From positions 1-41,477 of the forward strand of contig CAZGMJ010000047.1 in NCBI GenBank assembly GCA_964526785.1: a stretch of DNA of 41,477 bases. Direction: 5' to 3'. The position numbers were made by a program, and so were the translations under genes. The notes beneath the pieces are model-generated. The model worked only from the letters and a program-made list of their open reading frames with translations, searched no databases and was not told where the DNA came from. This document shows positions 9,216 to 17,390 of this stretch, in pieces (within the stretch, counting starts at the first letter, position 1; each line of letters opens with the position of its first letter). This DNA is from CAZGMJ01 sp964526785. GTDB taxonomy: Bacteria > Planctomycetota > Phycisphaerae > Sedimentisphaerales > Anaerobacaceae.

Positions 9216-10961
9216 ATGAAGTACAGTCAGTTGTTTATTCCGACGGTGAAGGAGGTTCCTGCGGACGCGGAGGTTCCGAGCCATCAGTTGATGATCCGGG
9301 CGGGCCTGATGCGGAAGGTGGCCAGCGGGACGTACGTGTATCTGCCGCTGGGGTGGCGAATTCTACTGAAGGTGATTGCGATCGTTCGCGAGGAAATGAA
9401 CCGGGCCGGGGCGCAGGAGATTCTGGTGCCGTGCCTGCAGCCACGGGAGTTGTGGCAGCGGACCGGCCGGGATACGGACTACGGCGAGACGATGTTCCGC
9501 CTGGAGGACCGGCACGGGCGATGGAACGTGCTGGGGCCGACGGCCGAGGAGGTCTTTACGAGCATGGCCGCGGGCGAGATCAGTTCGTACAAGCAATTGC
9601 CGATCAATCTCTATCAGATCAGCCAGAAGTTTCGCGACGAGTTTCGGCCGCGGTTCGGGGTTATTCGGTCGCGTGAGTTTATCATGAAGGACGCGTACAG
9701 TTTCGACGCCGACGCCGAGAGCCTGCACAAGTCGTATATGGCGATGTACGAGGCGTACTGTCGGGTGTTTGCGCGGTGCGGGCTGGAGTATGTGATTGTC
9801 GAGGCGGAATCGGGGGAGATGGGCGGCTCGGGGTCGCATCAGTTCACGATTCCGTGCGAGTCCGGCGAGGATACGATTGTGTATACGGAGGATGGTTCGT
9901 ACGCTGCGAACCTGGAGAAGGCCGCGGTCGATCCGCTGCCAAATAAGGAAGCGGCGGGCGAGGCGCCTACGCCCGAGGACGTGCATACGCCGGAGGTCGG
10001 GACGATTGAAGCGGTGTGCGAGTTCTTAAAGACCGCGCCCGAGGATATGATCAAGACGCTGATTTATACATGCGAGGGTCAGACCGTCGCGGCGCTGGTG
10101 CGGGGGGATCACGAACTGAATCCCGAGAAATTTGCGCAGATCCTCGGCGGCAAGCATTCCGAACTGGCGGACGAAGAGACGATCGAGAAGACAACCGGGG
10201 CGAAAGTGGGGTTCGCGGGGCCGGTGGCGCTGGCGGAGAAGGTTGACCGGATGATCGTCGACCATGGGGTGGCGGCCATGCCCGTGGGCGTCAGCGGGGC
10301 GAACAAGACGGACTATCACACGAAGAACGTCGTGCCGGGGCGAGATTTTGCGCTGGACGGCGAAAACGTGACGGTGGCGGATATTCGGTTTGCGGTCGAA
10401 GGCGATACATACGAGGGCGCCCCCCTGCTTTTCAAGCGGGGTATCGAGGTGGGGCAGGTTTTCAAGCTGGGGACGAAGTACAGCACGAAACTCGGCTGCA
10501 CGTTTCTCGACGAGCAGGGCAAGGAGCATCCGTGTCTGATGGGCTGCTACGGCATCGGGGTCAATCGCATCGTCGCCTCGGCCGTGGAGCTTGGCAACGA
10601 CAAGAACGGCATTATCTGGCCGATCACGATAGCGCCGTTCGAAGCGATCGTGACGAGCGTGAATCAGGACGACGACGAGGTCGCGTCGACCGCCGAGCGG
10701 ATATATGAGGAGCTGACCGAGCGCGGTGTCGAGGTGCTGCTCGACGATCGCGTGATGCGGGCGGGCGTGAAATTCAAGGACGCCGATCTGCTGGGGATTC
10801 CGGTTCGCGTGACGGTGGGCAAGAAATCGCTGGCCGAGGGCAACGTGGAGATCAAGCTCCGGCGGGAATCCGAGAGGTCGGACGTGCCGCTGGATAAGGC
10901 TGCGGGGAGGATTGCCGAGATGGTCGAGACGCTCAAGAAGGAGATCATGCAGGATGTTTAG
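9216..10961 (+). CDS. proS: Prolyl-tRNA synthetase (bacterial type, with editing insertion)
   Basis: This cytoplasmic class II aminoacyl-tRNA synthetase charges tRNA-Pro with proline. Its 581 residues match the usual length of the bacterial form. The N-terminal catalytic core shows motif 2 (FRDEFRPRFGVIRSREFIMK), and motif 3 lies in GCYGIGVNRIVA. A YbaK-like editing insertion, which clears mischarged alanyl-tRNA in known homologues, occupies roughly residues 230-385 between the catalytic halves. The C-terminus is the anticodon-binding domain (IAPFEAIVTS to VEVLLDDR). The ATG at 9216 is preceded by a GGAG site. The gene has its own promoter and is followed after 68 nt by the isomerase-like gene on the same strand. 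It is the only clear housekeeping gene in the window. Confidence 0.97.
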   Translation: MKYSQLFIPTVKEVPADAEVPSHQLMIRAGLMRKVASGTYVYLPLGWRILLKVIAIVREEMNRAGAQEILVPCLQPRELWQRTGRDTDYGETMFRLEDRHGRWNVLGPTAEEVFTSMAAGEISSYKQLPINLYQISQKFRDEFRPRFGVIRSREFIMKDAYSFDADAESLHKSYMAMYEAYCRVFARCGLEYVIVEAESGEMGGSGSHQFTIPCESGEDTIVYTEDGSYAANLEKAAVDPLPNKEAAGEAPTPEDVHTPEVGTIEAVCEFLKTAPEDMIKTLIYTCEGQTVAALVRGDHELNPEKFAQILGGKHSELADEETIEKTTGAKVGFAGPVALAEKVDRMIVDHGVAAMPVGVSGANKTDYHTKNVVPGRDFALDGENVTVADIRFAVEGDTYEGAPLLFKRGIEVGQVFKLGTKYSTKLGCTFLDEQGKEHPCLMGCYGIGVNRIVASAVELGNDKNGIIWPITIAPFEAIVTSVNQDDDEVASTAERIYEELTERGVEVLLDDRVMRAGVKFKDADLLGIPVRVTVGKKSLAEGNVEIKLRRESERSDVPLDKAAGRIAEMVETLKKEIMQDV

Positions 10962-11029
10962 TCGCCGCACCGGCCGTACATGCTGATGCGTGCCAGCAAT
11001 ACAACCGCTGAATGACAAGGAGACAACCG

Positions 11030-11905
11030 ATGAGTGAAAGCAGGTTCTCACGACGCAATTTCATCCAGGGCACTTCGCTCGCGGCCGCCGGCGTACTGGC
11101 GAGTCCGGCGATGGCCCAGCTCAACATCTCGGAGATTGGAGATATGGTCAAGAAAGGACGTATCAATCAGGCCGCCAGTCGGTGGTGCTACGGCAAGATC
11201 AAGCTCGATATGCTGTGTACGGCGGGCGCTCAGATGGGCCTCAAAGGGCTCGATCTGCTCGGTCCCAAGGACTTTTCGACGCTGAAGAAGCACGGGCTGG
11301 TCTGCACGATGACGAACACGCACGGGCTGACCAACGGCCTTAATGAAGAGAAGAACCACGCCGAATGCCTCAAGAAGATACGCGACGCCATTGAGGCGAG
11401 CGCGGAGTACGGCTATCCGAACGTTATCACGTTCCCGGGCAACCGGCGGGGCATGCCCGATGATGTCGGGGTCGAGCATACGGTCGAGGCGCTCAAGCAG
11501 GTAGCGGGTCTGGCGGAGAAGAAAAAGGTCAATATCTGCCTGGAGTATCTCAACAGCAAGGTCAACCACAAGGACTATATGTTCGACAACATGGCGTGGG
11601 GCGTTGAGGTGTGCAAGCGGGTTGGTTCGCCGCGCATCAAGATCCTGTACGACATTTACCACGCCCAGATCATGGAGGGCGACATCATCCGGACGATTCG
11701 CGATTTCCATGAGTATATCGGGCACTACCACACGGGCGGCAATCCGGGTCGAAACGAGATCGATGAGACGCAGGAGCTATACTACCCCGCCATTATGCGG
11801 GCAATCGTCGAGACCGGGTATGAGGGCTACGTGGCGCACGAATTCGTGCCCAAGCGCGATCCGTTGACGTCTCTGAGCGAAGCGGTCAAGCTCTGCGACG
11901 TATAG
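11030..11905 (+). CDS. Tat-exported hydroxypyruvate-isomerase-like TIM barrel protein
   Basis: The protein has 291 residues from the ATG at 11030, which follows an AAGGAG site; an ATG 18 nt upstream lacks one. The N-terminus is a twin-arginine signal (SRRNFIQG, residues 7-14) with a likely cut after AMA at 27-29. The rest is a sugar-phosphate isomerase/epimerase TIM barrel of the hydroxypyruvate isomerase (Hyi) type. NICLEYLNSK, ILYDIYHAQIMEGD and GYVAHEFVPK carry the Glu, Asp/His and Glu residues that bind metal and act in that family. Hyi converts hydroxypyruvate to tartronate semialdehyde, but exported relatives probably act on other ketoses, so the substrate is open. The gene may be read through from proS, 68 nt upstream, and ends at a hairpin terminator. 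Confidence 0.88.
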   Translation: MSESRFSRRNFIQGTSLAAAGVLASPAMAQLNISEIGDMVKKGRINQAASRWCYGKIKLDMLCTAGAQMGLKGLDLLGPKDFSTLKKHGLVCTMTNTHGLTNGLNEEKNHAECLKKIRDAIEASAEYGYPNVITFPGNRRGMPDDVGVEHTVEALKQVAGLAEKKKVNICLEYLNSKVNHKDYMFDNMAWGVEVCKRVGSPRIKILYDIYHAQIMEGDIIRTIRDFHEYIGHYHTGGNPGRNEIDETQELYYPAIMRAIVETGYEGYVAHEFVPKRDPLTSLSEAVKLCDV

Positions 11906-11934
11906 CGCACAAAGCGTAGCTGCAGCGCAGAATC

Positions 11935-11976
11935 AAAGGCCCGATGTGCCAATCGACAGATCGGGCCTTTTTGTTT
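11935..11976 (+). terminator. Intrinsic terminator after the isomerase-like gene
   Basis: A perfect 11-bp stem (AAAGGCCCGAT at 11935-11945 with ATCGGGCCTTT at 11960-11970) has a 14-nt loop and is followed by TTGTTT. It lies between two convergent genes. The opposite strand reads stem then TTTGATT, so it may also stop the DUF1080 transcript weakly. Confidence 0.85.
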
Positions 11977-12023
11977 CACCTTATTGAAGCCGGCGTTTTC
12001 AAAGCGAGCGTCGGCGCGGCGTA

Positions 12024-12842
12024 CTACTGCTGTATCAGATACGGCTCTTCAGGCAGCCTGCGGACCCATATGTTGCGATAGCGGACTTTGTCGCCGTGGT
12101 CCTGGAGGGCAATGTGTCCTTTTTCGTGTGGGCTCTGGTACTTTGCGGGCCGCTTGTGGAAGGTCGTTCCTTCGATTTCCAGGTTGTTGTGGACGCAGAC
12201 GCCATTGTGCCACAGGGTGATCCTGGCCTTGCGAATACAGTTGCCTTTCTCGTCGAAGAGCGGCCGCATGAACGCAACGTCGTATGTCTGCCACTCGCCC
12301 GGCGGGCGGCACACGTTAACCATCGGCGGATGCTGGCCGTAGAGCGATGCCGCCTGCCCGTCGGCGTACGTCCGGTTGGTCTTGTAATTATCGTCCGTGT
12401 AGGAATCGAGCACCTGGACCTCATACCGATCCATCAGAAAAACGCCGCTGTTGCTTCGCTTCTGCCCCGTAACGCCCGGCGGAATGCCTGCCGGCACTTG
12501 CCATTCCACGTGCAGTTGGCAGTTGCCGAATTGTTGGCGGGTCCTGATGGTGCCGCCGCGGACTTCCATGTAGTCGTCCTCGACTTTCCAGGTTGCGTCC
12601 CCGCCGTTGGTCTTCTCCCATGCAGCAAGCGCTTTCTGCTCCGAGTTCGATTTCTCCAGGCCAAAGAGGATGATTGCATCGGACGGCGGTTGGCCGAATC
12701 GCTCGGGCGGATCAATCACGGGCGGCCGCTCCCTGTTCATATCGTGCACTTTGTACGTCGTTACCGCGTATGCGGCGGCCGCAAATACAACGGCCACGGC
12801 CAACACACACAAACACCCCCTGCTCAAGTTCACTCGTCTCAT
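12024..12842 (-). CDS. Exported DUF1080 protein (3-keto-disaccharide hydrolase-like)
   Basis: The protein has 272 residues from the ATG at 12842, preceded by AAGGAGCTGAAG. A longer frame to 12887 lacks a ribosome site. Residues 1 to about 27 form a basic, then hydrophobic, signal or anchor sequence. The remainder is a concanavalin-like beta-sandwich of the DUF1080 family. Typical signatures are WKVEDDYMEVRGGTIRT, FGNCQLHVEWQVP, RSNSGVFLMDRYEVQVLDSY, GEWQTYDVAF and GHIALQDHGDKVRYRNIWVR. Some family members hydrolyse 3-keto-glycosides, and many sit in sugar-catabolic clusters of Planctomycetota and Bacteroidota. The enzymatic role here is inferred from the family only. It has its own promoter (12957-12985) and is convergent with the isomerase-like gene. 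Confidence 0.92.
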   Translation of the reverse strand: MRRVNLSRGCLCVLAVAVVFAAAAYAVTTYKVHDMNRERPPVIDPPERFGQPPSDAIILFGLEKSNSEQKALAAWEKTNGGDATWKVEDDYMEVRGGTIRTRQQFGNCQLHVEWQVPAGIPPGVTGQKRSNSGVFLMDRYEVQVLDSYTDDNYKTNRTYADGQAASLYGQHPPMVNVCRPPGEWQTYDVAFMRPLFDEKGNCIRKARITLWHNGVCVHNNLEIEGTTFHKRPAKYQSPHEKGHIALQDHGDKVRYRNIWVRRLPEEPYLIQQ

Positions 12843-12956
12843 CTTCAGCTCCTTACCGGTATGCACAAACCCGTGGTTCCAGTACATTCAAAGGACCGCT
12901 GCGGCCCTACCACGTGCCGGCGCGGATTACATGACGACCGCGCCGAACGCGAGTTG

Positions 12957-12985
12957 AATGTACCGTAAAGCAATACGGGGGTCAA
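12957..12985 (-). promoter_or_regulatory. Sigma-70-type promoter of the DUF1080 gene
   Basis: On the minus strand, TTGACC (12980-12985) and TACATT (12957-12962) are 17 bp apart, in the gap after the stop of the upstream HAAS gene. The leader would be about 110 nt. Confidence 0.55.
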
Positions 12986-13006
12986 GGCGTGACAGATGTT
13001 TGTGAT

Positions 13007-14662
13007 TTACTCGGCCGGCGCGGCAGCCACGGGCCAGAATACCGTGTCGCCGCCCTCCTGCCACTTGCGCACGCGTCCCTTCCTGTCCAGGCTGGGCTTG
13101 CCGCCATCGTCGGTGAAATCCGGTCCAACGCTGTACAGCGTAAATCCTTTATCCGTCCGGCGGTATACTACGGGGCCGTCACTGTACGGGTCGCCCGGCA
13201 GATTCTCGAGGTAGTCGGCTTTGACAAGGGCGTCGGCGGAGACGGGATACTGCCCCTTCTCGAAGCGCCACTGCTTCAGGGCCAGAATCATCTGCACGAC
13301 CTGATAACAGGCGCGTCGCTGAAGGGCCAGGTCGTTCGCTCTGCCCAGGGGGGGCATCATGATCGGAATCAGAAAATACCGGTACTTCGGCAACCGCATC
13401 AGTTCCCGGTTGATGTCAAGTTGCTCTATATGTCGTTGATACGGCGTCATCCGACCGACGCGAACGGCGTAGTCGAAGATCTCGCGAAACCTGGCGAGCG
13501 TCTTATTCCGGCGGGCATGCACCATGCTCCCAGCCGTATACAGGGGCGCCAAGATTAATTCCTCTTCCTCCAAACCGGTAGGGGCTGCTCCGAGATCCGT
13601 CCAAACCCGGGGGAGCAGATGGCCTCCTCCAGGACCCCCTTCACTAAAGACACGCTGTACGAGGTCGAGGAAGACCAACCGCTCGCTTTCCACATTTACC
13701 AGCGGATACCCATCGGGATAGACCGCGGCGTACGACTGCCGCAGTTGCTCCACGCGATCAGGTGTCAAGTCGGCAGCAGCGATAATATCGATCAGTTGCT
13801 CCTGTGATAACGCGCTTATTGCGGTGCCCACGAGTTGCTCGACGAGTGTGCCGTCGCCCTGCCAGTGTGCGGCCGAACGCGCTACGACAAGCGTATCTTC
13901 GATTGCATTGTCGATACGTCCGTCGAGCATCGCGAGGCGCGCCCGCCAGGCGCCCATGCGTGCGAGTTTCTTGATGGAGCTTAGAGGCGGAAGAGGGAGA
14001 TTCAAGAGAGATTGTTCCACGGGCAGGCTGTTCGGATCGAATCGGTACGGCCGATAGCAGTAGGCTTTTGCGCTGCCGGCTGCATACTCGCTCCATGCCG
14101 CTTCGTTGGCCGCTATCCATGCTTTGATCTGCTCCAACTCGGGCTCGTTTACTTCGTGCGGGGCTTTTCGTTCCACGCGCGGGGGTTCCGTCAGCAATTC
14201 GACCGCCCGCTCGTAATGGGGCCACGCATTATCCTCGACCAGAATATCGGGTTTGGACATATCGTTGAGCATTGCGACGTAATCTGTGCGCACACTCGGC
14301 TCGCCTGAAAGAAACCATACCGTGTACAGGACAAACAGAAGCAACAGAAGGCCGACGGCCTGCAGCGTTCGCACGATGATCGTCTCCCACAACGGCCTGC
14401 ACCGCTTCTTCGCGCGCCTGAGCAGTCTGGCCAACTGCTCGACACTGCCGAACTGCGCAATGAGTTCCTGCGCCCGCTGTTGGCGTTCTGTCTTATCAGC
14501 CGCACCTTTCAGTGCCTGCTCGAAGTGGTCCGCCAACTCCGTCCGGACGTCTCGTCTGGCCCTTTTTGTGTACCCCATCCGCTTGACGATACGCTGTATG
14601 AATTCCGCCGCCGAGGCCGGCAGATTCGCCAGTTCATCCGGTTTTTCGCTCGCTGTGTTCAT
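13007..14662 (-). CDS. HAAS-domain membrane protein with pseudopilin-like C-terminal domain
   Basis: The protein has 551 residues, with the start at 14662 after GAGG. Residues 1-85 resemble the HAAS/DUF1700 helical domain that commonly accompanies PadR regulators (RMGYTKRARRDVRTELADHF, then AQELIAQFGSVEQLARLL). A transmembrane helix spans about 95-118. A long, mostly helical middle region follows. The C-terminal ~110 residues resemble the globular part of type II secretion pseudopilins (LALKQWRFEKGQYPVSADAL, LPGDPYSDGPVVYRR and FTLYSVGPDFTDDGG), but without a prepilin N-terminus. It presumably sits in the inner membrane with the HAAS part in the cytoplasm. It lies 24 nt downstream of padR and is almost certainly co-transcribed with it. 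Its function is unknown; a sensor or envelope-stress partner of PadR is an inference. Confidence 0.88.
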   Translation of the reverse strand: MNTASEKPDELANLPASAAEFIQRIVKRMGYTKRARRDVRTELADHFEQALKGAADKTERQQRAQELIAQFGSVEQLARLLRRAKKRCRPLWETIIVRTLQAVGLLLLLFVLYTVWFLSGEPSVRTDYVAMLNDMSKPDILVEDNAWPHYERAVELLTEPPRVERKAPHEVNEPELEQIKAWIAANEAAWSEYAAGSAKAYCYRPYRFDPNSLPVEQSLLNLPLPPLSSIKKLARMGAWRARLAMLDGRIDNAIEDTLVVARSAAHWQGDGTLVEQLVGTAISALSQEQLIDIIAAADLTPDRVEQLRQSYAAVYPDGYPLVNVESERLVFLDLVQRVFSEGGPGGGHLLPRVWTDLGAAPTGLEEEELILAPLYTAGSMVHARRNKTLARFREIFDYAVRVGRMTPYQRHIEQLDINRELMRLPKYRYFLIPIMMPPLGRANDLALQRRACYQVVQMILALKQWRFEKGQYPVSADALVKADYLENLPGDPYSDGPVVYRRTDKGFTLYSVGPDFTDDGGKPSLDRKGRVRKWQEGGDTVFWPVAAAPAE

Positions 14663-14686
14663 ACAGACCTCACTGCAAAAGTGCCG

Positions 14687-15064
14687 TCAAAAGCAATTAT
14701 TCGCCGTCTTCACCGGGTGCCAGCCCGTCGTCGCAAATCCCTCGCCGAACAATAGCTTCAACCCGGCGGTCAGTTCGCCAAGTTGCTCTTTCTGCCTGGC
14801 GAGTTGCGCTTTGCCTTTGCTCGTAATTGAGTAATACCTGCGTTTTCGCTTCGAATCGCTTTTTTCCCATCTGCCCCGGACGAGTTTCTTCGCCTCGAGG
14901 TTGTAGAGCAGCGGGTAGAGGGTTCCCTTGCCCAGCGTCAGTATTTCTCCGCTGCGGCGTTCGATAGCCTCTCCAAGCTCGTAGCCGTACATCTCACCGC
15001 CGGAGAGTACTTCAAGCACCACCGCCGGAGCGACACCTTTGAGTAATTGGCTTTCAAACTTCAT
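14687..15064 (-). CDS. PadR-family transcriptional regulator
   Basis: The protein has 125 residues from the ATG at 15064, preceded by GGAGA. The open frame extends upstream to 15250, but that part contains the promoter/operator and has no ribosome site. The winged-helix fold is clear: LLKGVAPAVVLEVLSGGEMYGYELGEAI (helices 1-2), then a recognition region GKGTLYPLLYNLEAKKLV and the wing RKRRYYSITSKGKAQL. It is a short PadR (PadR-s2-like), a dimeric repressor type. It is first in an operon with the HAAS-domain gene. A perfect palindrome immediately upstream (15160-15180) is the likely autoregulatory operator. Confidence 0.93.
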   Translation of the reverse strand: MKFESQLLKGVAPAVVLEVLSGGEMYGYELGEAIERRSGEILTLGKGTLYPLLYNLEAKKLVRGRWEKSDSKRKRRYYSITSKGKAQLARQKEQLGELTAGLKLLFGEGFATTGWHPVKTANNCF

Positions 15065-15442
15065 TGGTTCTCCTTGTCGCCAAATCAGCGTTACTGCGAT
15101 TTCTCTTGTTCGGGCCTGCTCCCGCCCAAGGCCGAAGCGAGCCATATAGTATGCGACACATAGTATGCTATACATACTATCGTTCGTCAAGCTGAAATGT
15201 TCACGTTTTTCTATTAATTTTTTGCTGCCGCACCGCCCCGGATTTCTCATTGGCCGGGAAGCCTGTTCGTTGAGGCTGGATAGTACAAAGTTGAGGATAT
15301 GGCAAGAGGTCTTTAATGGCTGGACTGAAGGCCACTTAGAACGCCAGCGGGATACTTATGAAGCGGAAGGTTCAGTGACCGAGCGTTCGGGAGAAGGCGA
15401 TGCGCAGGCTTGCGACGCAATCCGGCGTCGTCCTTCGCCCAG
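15065..15442. other. Intergenic region with the padR control site
   Basis: This 378-nt stretch lies between the end of the symporter-associated small gene and padR. It contains the palindromic operator and putative promoter near 15146-15190. The rest (about 15200-15442) shows no convincing gene, RNA or terminator. A 60-codon minus-strand frame at 15313-15495 lacks a ribosome site and family-like sequence. Confidence 0.6.
15146..15180. promoter_or_regulatory. Palindromic operator upstream of padR, with an extra half-site
   Basis: ATAGTATG-CTATA-CATACTAT at 15160-15180 has perfect 8-bp arms. A third copy of the ATAGTATG half-site lies at 15146-15153, 14 bp from the first. On the minus strand a TTGACG -35 box sits just upstream (around 15184-15189), so the palindrome would overlap the spacer and -10 region of the padR promoter. 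PadR repressors typically bind such AT-rich dyads. Self-regulation is inferred. Confidence 0.7.
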
Positions 15443-15628
15443 TTATGGTTGGTTAGAATCGGAAGGTACTTCGGACTGTCCGGCGTGGTGCTCATCTTTG
15501 GCGGCCAGGAGGTCCTTAAAAAGCGAGCGTATATCGAAGAAGCCGCCGATGGTGACCACGACGGCCAGACAGGCGAATACTGTCAAACTCAGGAAGAAGA
15601 AGAATGTCCAGAGTGTGGTCCAGTTCAT
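15443..15628 (-). CDS. Small membrane protein coupled to the sodium:solute symporter
   Basis: The 61-residue protein (MNWTTLWTFFFFLSLTVFAC...) has one N-terminal transmembrane helix of about 28 residues, then a short charged tail (RSLFKDLLAAKDE). Its ATG lies 4 nt after the symporter stop codon, and AGAGAGG at the symporter's end serves as its ribosome site, so translation is probably coupled. Small one-helix partners encoded next to SSS-family symporters are known. The topology and position suggest an accessory or stabilising subunit, but its role here is an inference. It is the last gene of the amino-sugar operon. Confidence 0.75.
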   Translation of the reverse strand: MNWTTLWTFFFFLSLTVFACLAVVVTIGGFFDIRSLFKDLLAAKDEHHAGQSEVPSDSNQP

Positions 15629-15632
15629 AGGA

Positions 15633-17219
15633 TTATACCTCTCTTGCCGGGTTGGCAGTGGGTTTGTTCTTGTCGGGGAATGCGAGCGAACCGGCGATCA
15701 TCACCACAATTGCCAGGCACAGAACGGCCAAGCCGATTACCGCACTGGATATATCGCCTTCGATGCCAAATACACTCTTTATCGGCTTGAGCAGAGGGGA
15801 GAAGACCTGCTGCATTTTGCCCAGGCCGAGCAGTGCGCCGAAGCCGGCGAACAAGGCCAAATAGGCACCGATACGACTGGCCTTCTTCCAATACAGGCCG
15901 AATGCAAGCAGAACGAAGCCGCCGATGGAGTATATCGCGCCGGAGATTGCCATGTAGTCCCAGAGGTCCTGTTCGAGCGGATACCAGAGACCCCAGATAA
16001 GGATAAACAGGCCGATGGCGACGATAAATATTCGCGTCAGCAGGAGCCTTGCCTTCGAGGAGAGTCCACCTTTGAACCACGGCGCGACCACATCCTGGGT
16101 CAGGACGGAACTCCAGCAGAGCAGGTAGCTGTCGTGGGTGGACATAAAGGCGGCGAGCATACCGGCGGAGATGATGCCGATGAATCCAATCGGCAGAACC
16201 TGGCTCAGGTAGAAGGGCATGGCCGTAAGCGACAGATCCGTGTTGGTCCTGCCCTGCTCCGAGAGAAAGGCGTTCTTGAGCACAGGGTTGTCGGCAATGA
16301 AGACCAGCGCACAGATGCCGAAGAAATATGGTATCAGAAAGCGAATGAGAAAGCCCACCGATGAGAGCGTGTATATGCGTTTGACAATGCCGGTGCTCTT
16401 GGCCGAGCAGGCGCGGATGACGGCCGTCTGCCACACGGCGCAACTGACCAGTCCCATGAAGAACATCCAGAGCACGTATGACAGGCCGAAGCCCGCTTCG
16501 TCGAAGGGATTGAAACCGCCCTCGCCCATTTCGCGGGTTACCGTGCTGACGATGTTGTCCCAGCCGAGAAAGCGTATGGAGAGAATGCTGGCGAAGATGA
16601 GGCTGAACGAGAGTACGACGAACTGGATGTAGTCGAGTATGGCCACCGAGACCATGCCACCCAGGGTCGTATACAGCAGGACCATGCACAGCAGCACGGT
16701 CATGACGATTTTCAGGTGCAGGGCGGAGGTCATCCCGGTTACGCCCATGACGAAGAGCGAGCCGGCTTTGAGGAACATGCCCATGTTGAGTATGCCCGAG
16801 AGGGCGAGTATGATGCCGCCGAGGATGCGGACGTTCCGGCCGAATCGCTTTTCGTAGAACTCAGGTATGGTCATGACCTTCATTCGCCGGAGCGGGACCA
16901 CGATGAAACCCGAGAGACCGACGAAGAGGGTAACGATAGCGGCCGCCAGCGCGATGTGAAAGGCGGCGAAGCCGCCGGTGAAGCCCTTCTGGGAGGAGTA
17001 CATGACCGTTACGAGGCCGAGTTCGGTGCCGATCATGGTTGCGATAGCGAGGAAAGTCTTGAGGCTGCGACCGGCAACGATGAAGTCAGTGGCGGAACCT
17101 ATATACTTGCGGATATACACGCCGATGCTGACGACGCCAATCAGGTAGCCCACGACGATGCACCAGTCCAGGGCGCTGAAGTTCGTTTCAAAACCCAATT
17201 TCGCGAAATCAATACCCAT
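15633..17219 (-). CDS. Sodium:solute symporter (SSS family)
   Basis: The protein has 528 residues. The ATG at 17219 follows GGAGAG; a frame extending to 17288 has no such site. It is an integral membrane protein with about 13-14 hydrophobic helices. Typical SSS features include DWCIVVGYLIGVVSIGVYI (helix 1), SATDFIVAGRSLKTFLAIA and PEFYEKRFGRNVRILGG. A later segment, GIISAGMLAAFMSTHDSYLL, resembles the sodium-site helix of the family. It is likely to import a sugar or sugar acid with Na+. Its place behind NahK-like, nucleotidyltransferase, GH109-like and NagB-like genes suggests an amino sugar as substrate, but specificity cannot be read from sequence. A weak internal promoter may lie at 17315-17343. 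Confidence 0.93.
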   Translation of the reverse strand: MGIDFAKLGFETNFSALDWCIVVGYLIGVVSIGVYIRKYIGSATDFIVAGRSLKTFLAIATMIGTELGLVTVMYSSQKGFTGGFAAFHIALAAAIVTLFVGLSGFIVVPLRRMKVMTIPEFYEKRFGRNVRILGGIILALSGILNMGMFLKAGSLFVMGVTGMTSALHLKIVMTVLLCMVLLYTTLGGMVSVAILDYIQFVVLSFSLIFASILSIRFLGWDNIVSTVTREMGEGGFNPFDEAGFGLSYVLWMFFMGLVSCAVWQTAVIRACSAKSTGIVKRIYTLSSVGFLIRFLIPYFFGICALVFIADNPVLKNAFLSEQGRTNTDLSLTAMPFYLSQVLPIGFIGIISAGMLAAFMSTHDSYLLCWSSVLTQDVVAPWFKGGLSSKARLLLTRIFIVAIGLFILIWGLWYPLEQDLWDYMAISGAIYSIGGFVLLAFGLYWKKASRIGAYLALFAGFGALLGLGKMQQVFSPLLKPIKSVFGIEGDISSAVIGLAVLCLAIVVMIAGSLAFPDKNKPTANPAREV

Positions 17220-17314
17220 CTGCTCTCCAACTAACCCATCCGGCATATCGTCCACGCATGCGAGCCGCTTGCAGGGGCGGACTTTCATTCAGCAGTCCGG
17301 GACAAGAGTGCCGC

Positions 17315-17343
17315 ATTGTAGTCCATAACCAGCCGATGCACAA
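17315..17343 (-). promoter_or_regulatory. Possible internal promoter before the symporter
   Basis: On the minus strand, TTGTGC (17338-17343) is 17 bp from TACAAT (17315-17320), in the 171-nt gap between the kinase and the symporter. The -35 box matches only three consensus positions, so this is weak. Confidence 0.3.
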
Positions 17344-17390
17344 TACTCGTTATGAAGGTGCGCGTTACGAAGATCGTGCCGGATTGCAAA

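Noticed and set aside
14687..15250. Longer 187-codon version of padR
   Set aside because: The extra 62 residues would be encoded by the operator/promoter, and the ATG at 15064 has a good GGAGA site.
15313..15495. 60-codon minus-strand frame near the small symporter partner
   Set aside because: No ribosome site, overlaps the real small gene, and the sequence has no membrane or domain character.
15165..16364. 399-codon plus-strand frame starting in the padR operator
   Set aside because: It overlaps the symporter gene in antisense, and its translation is low-complexity and charged with no known fold.
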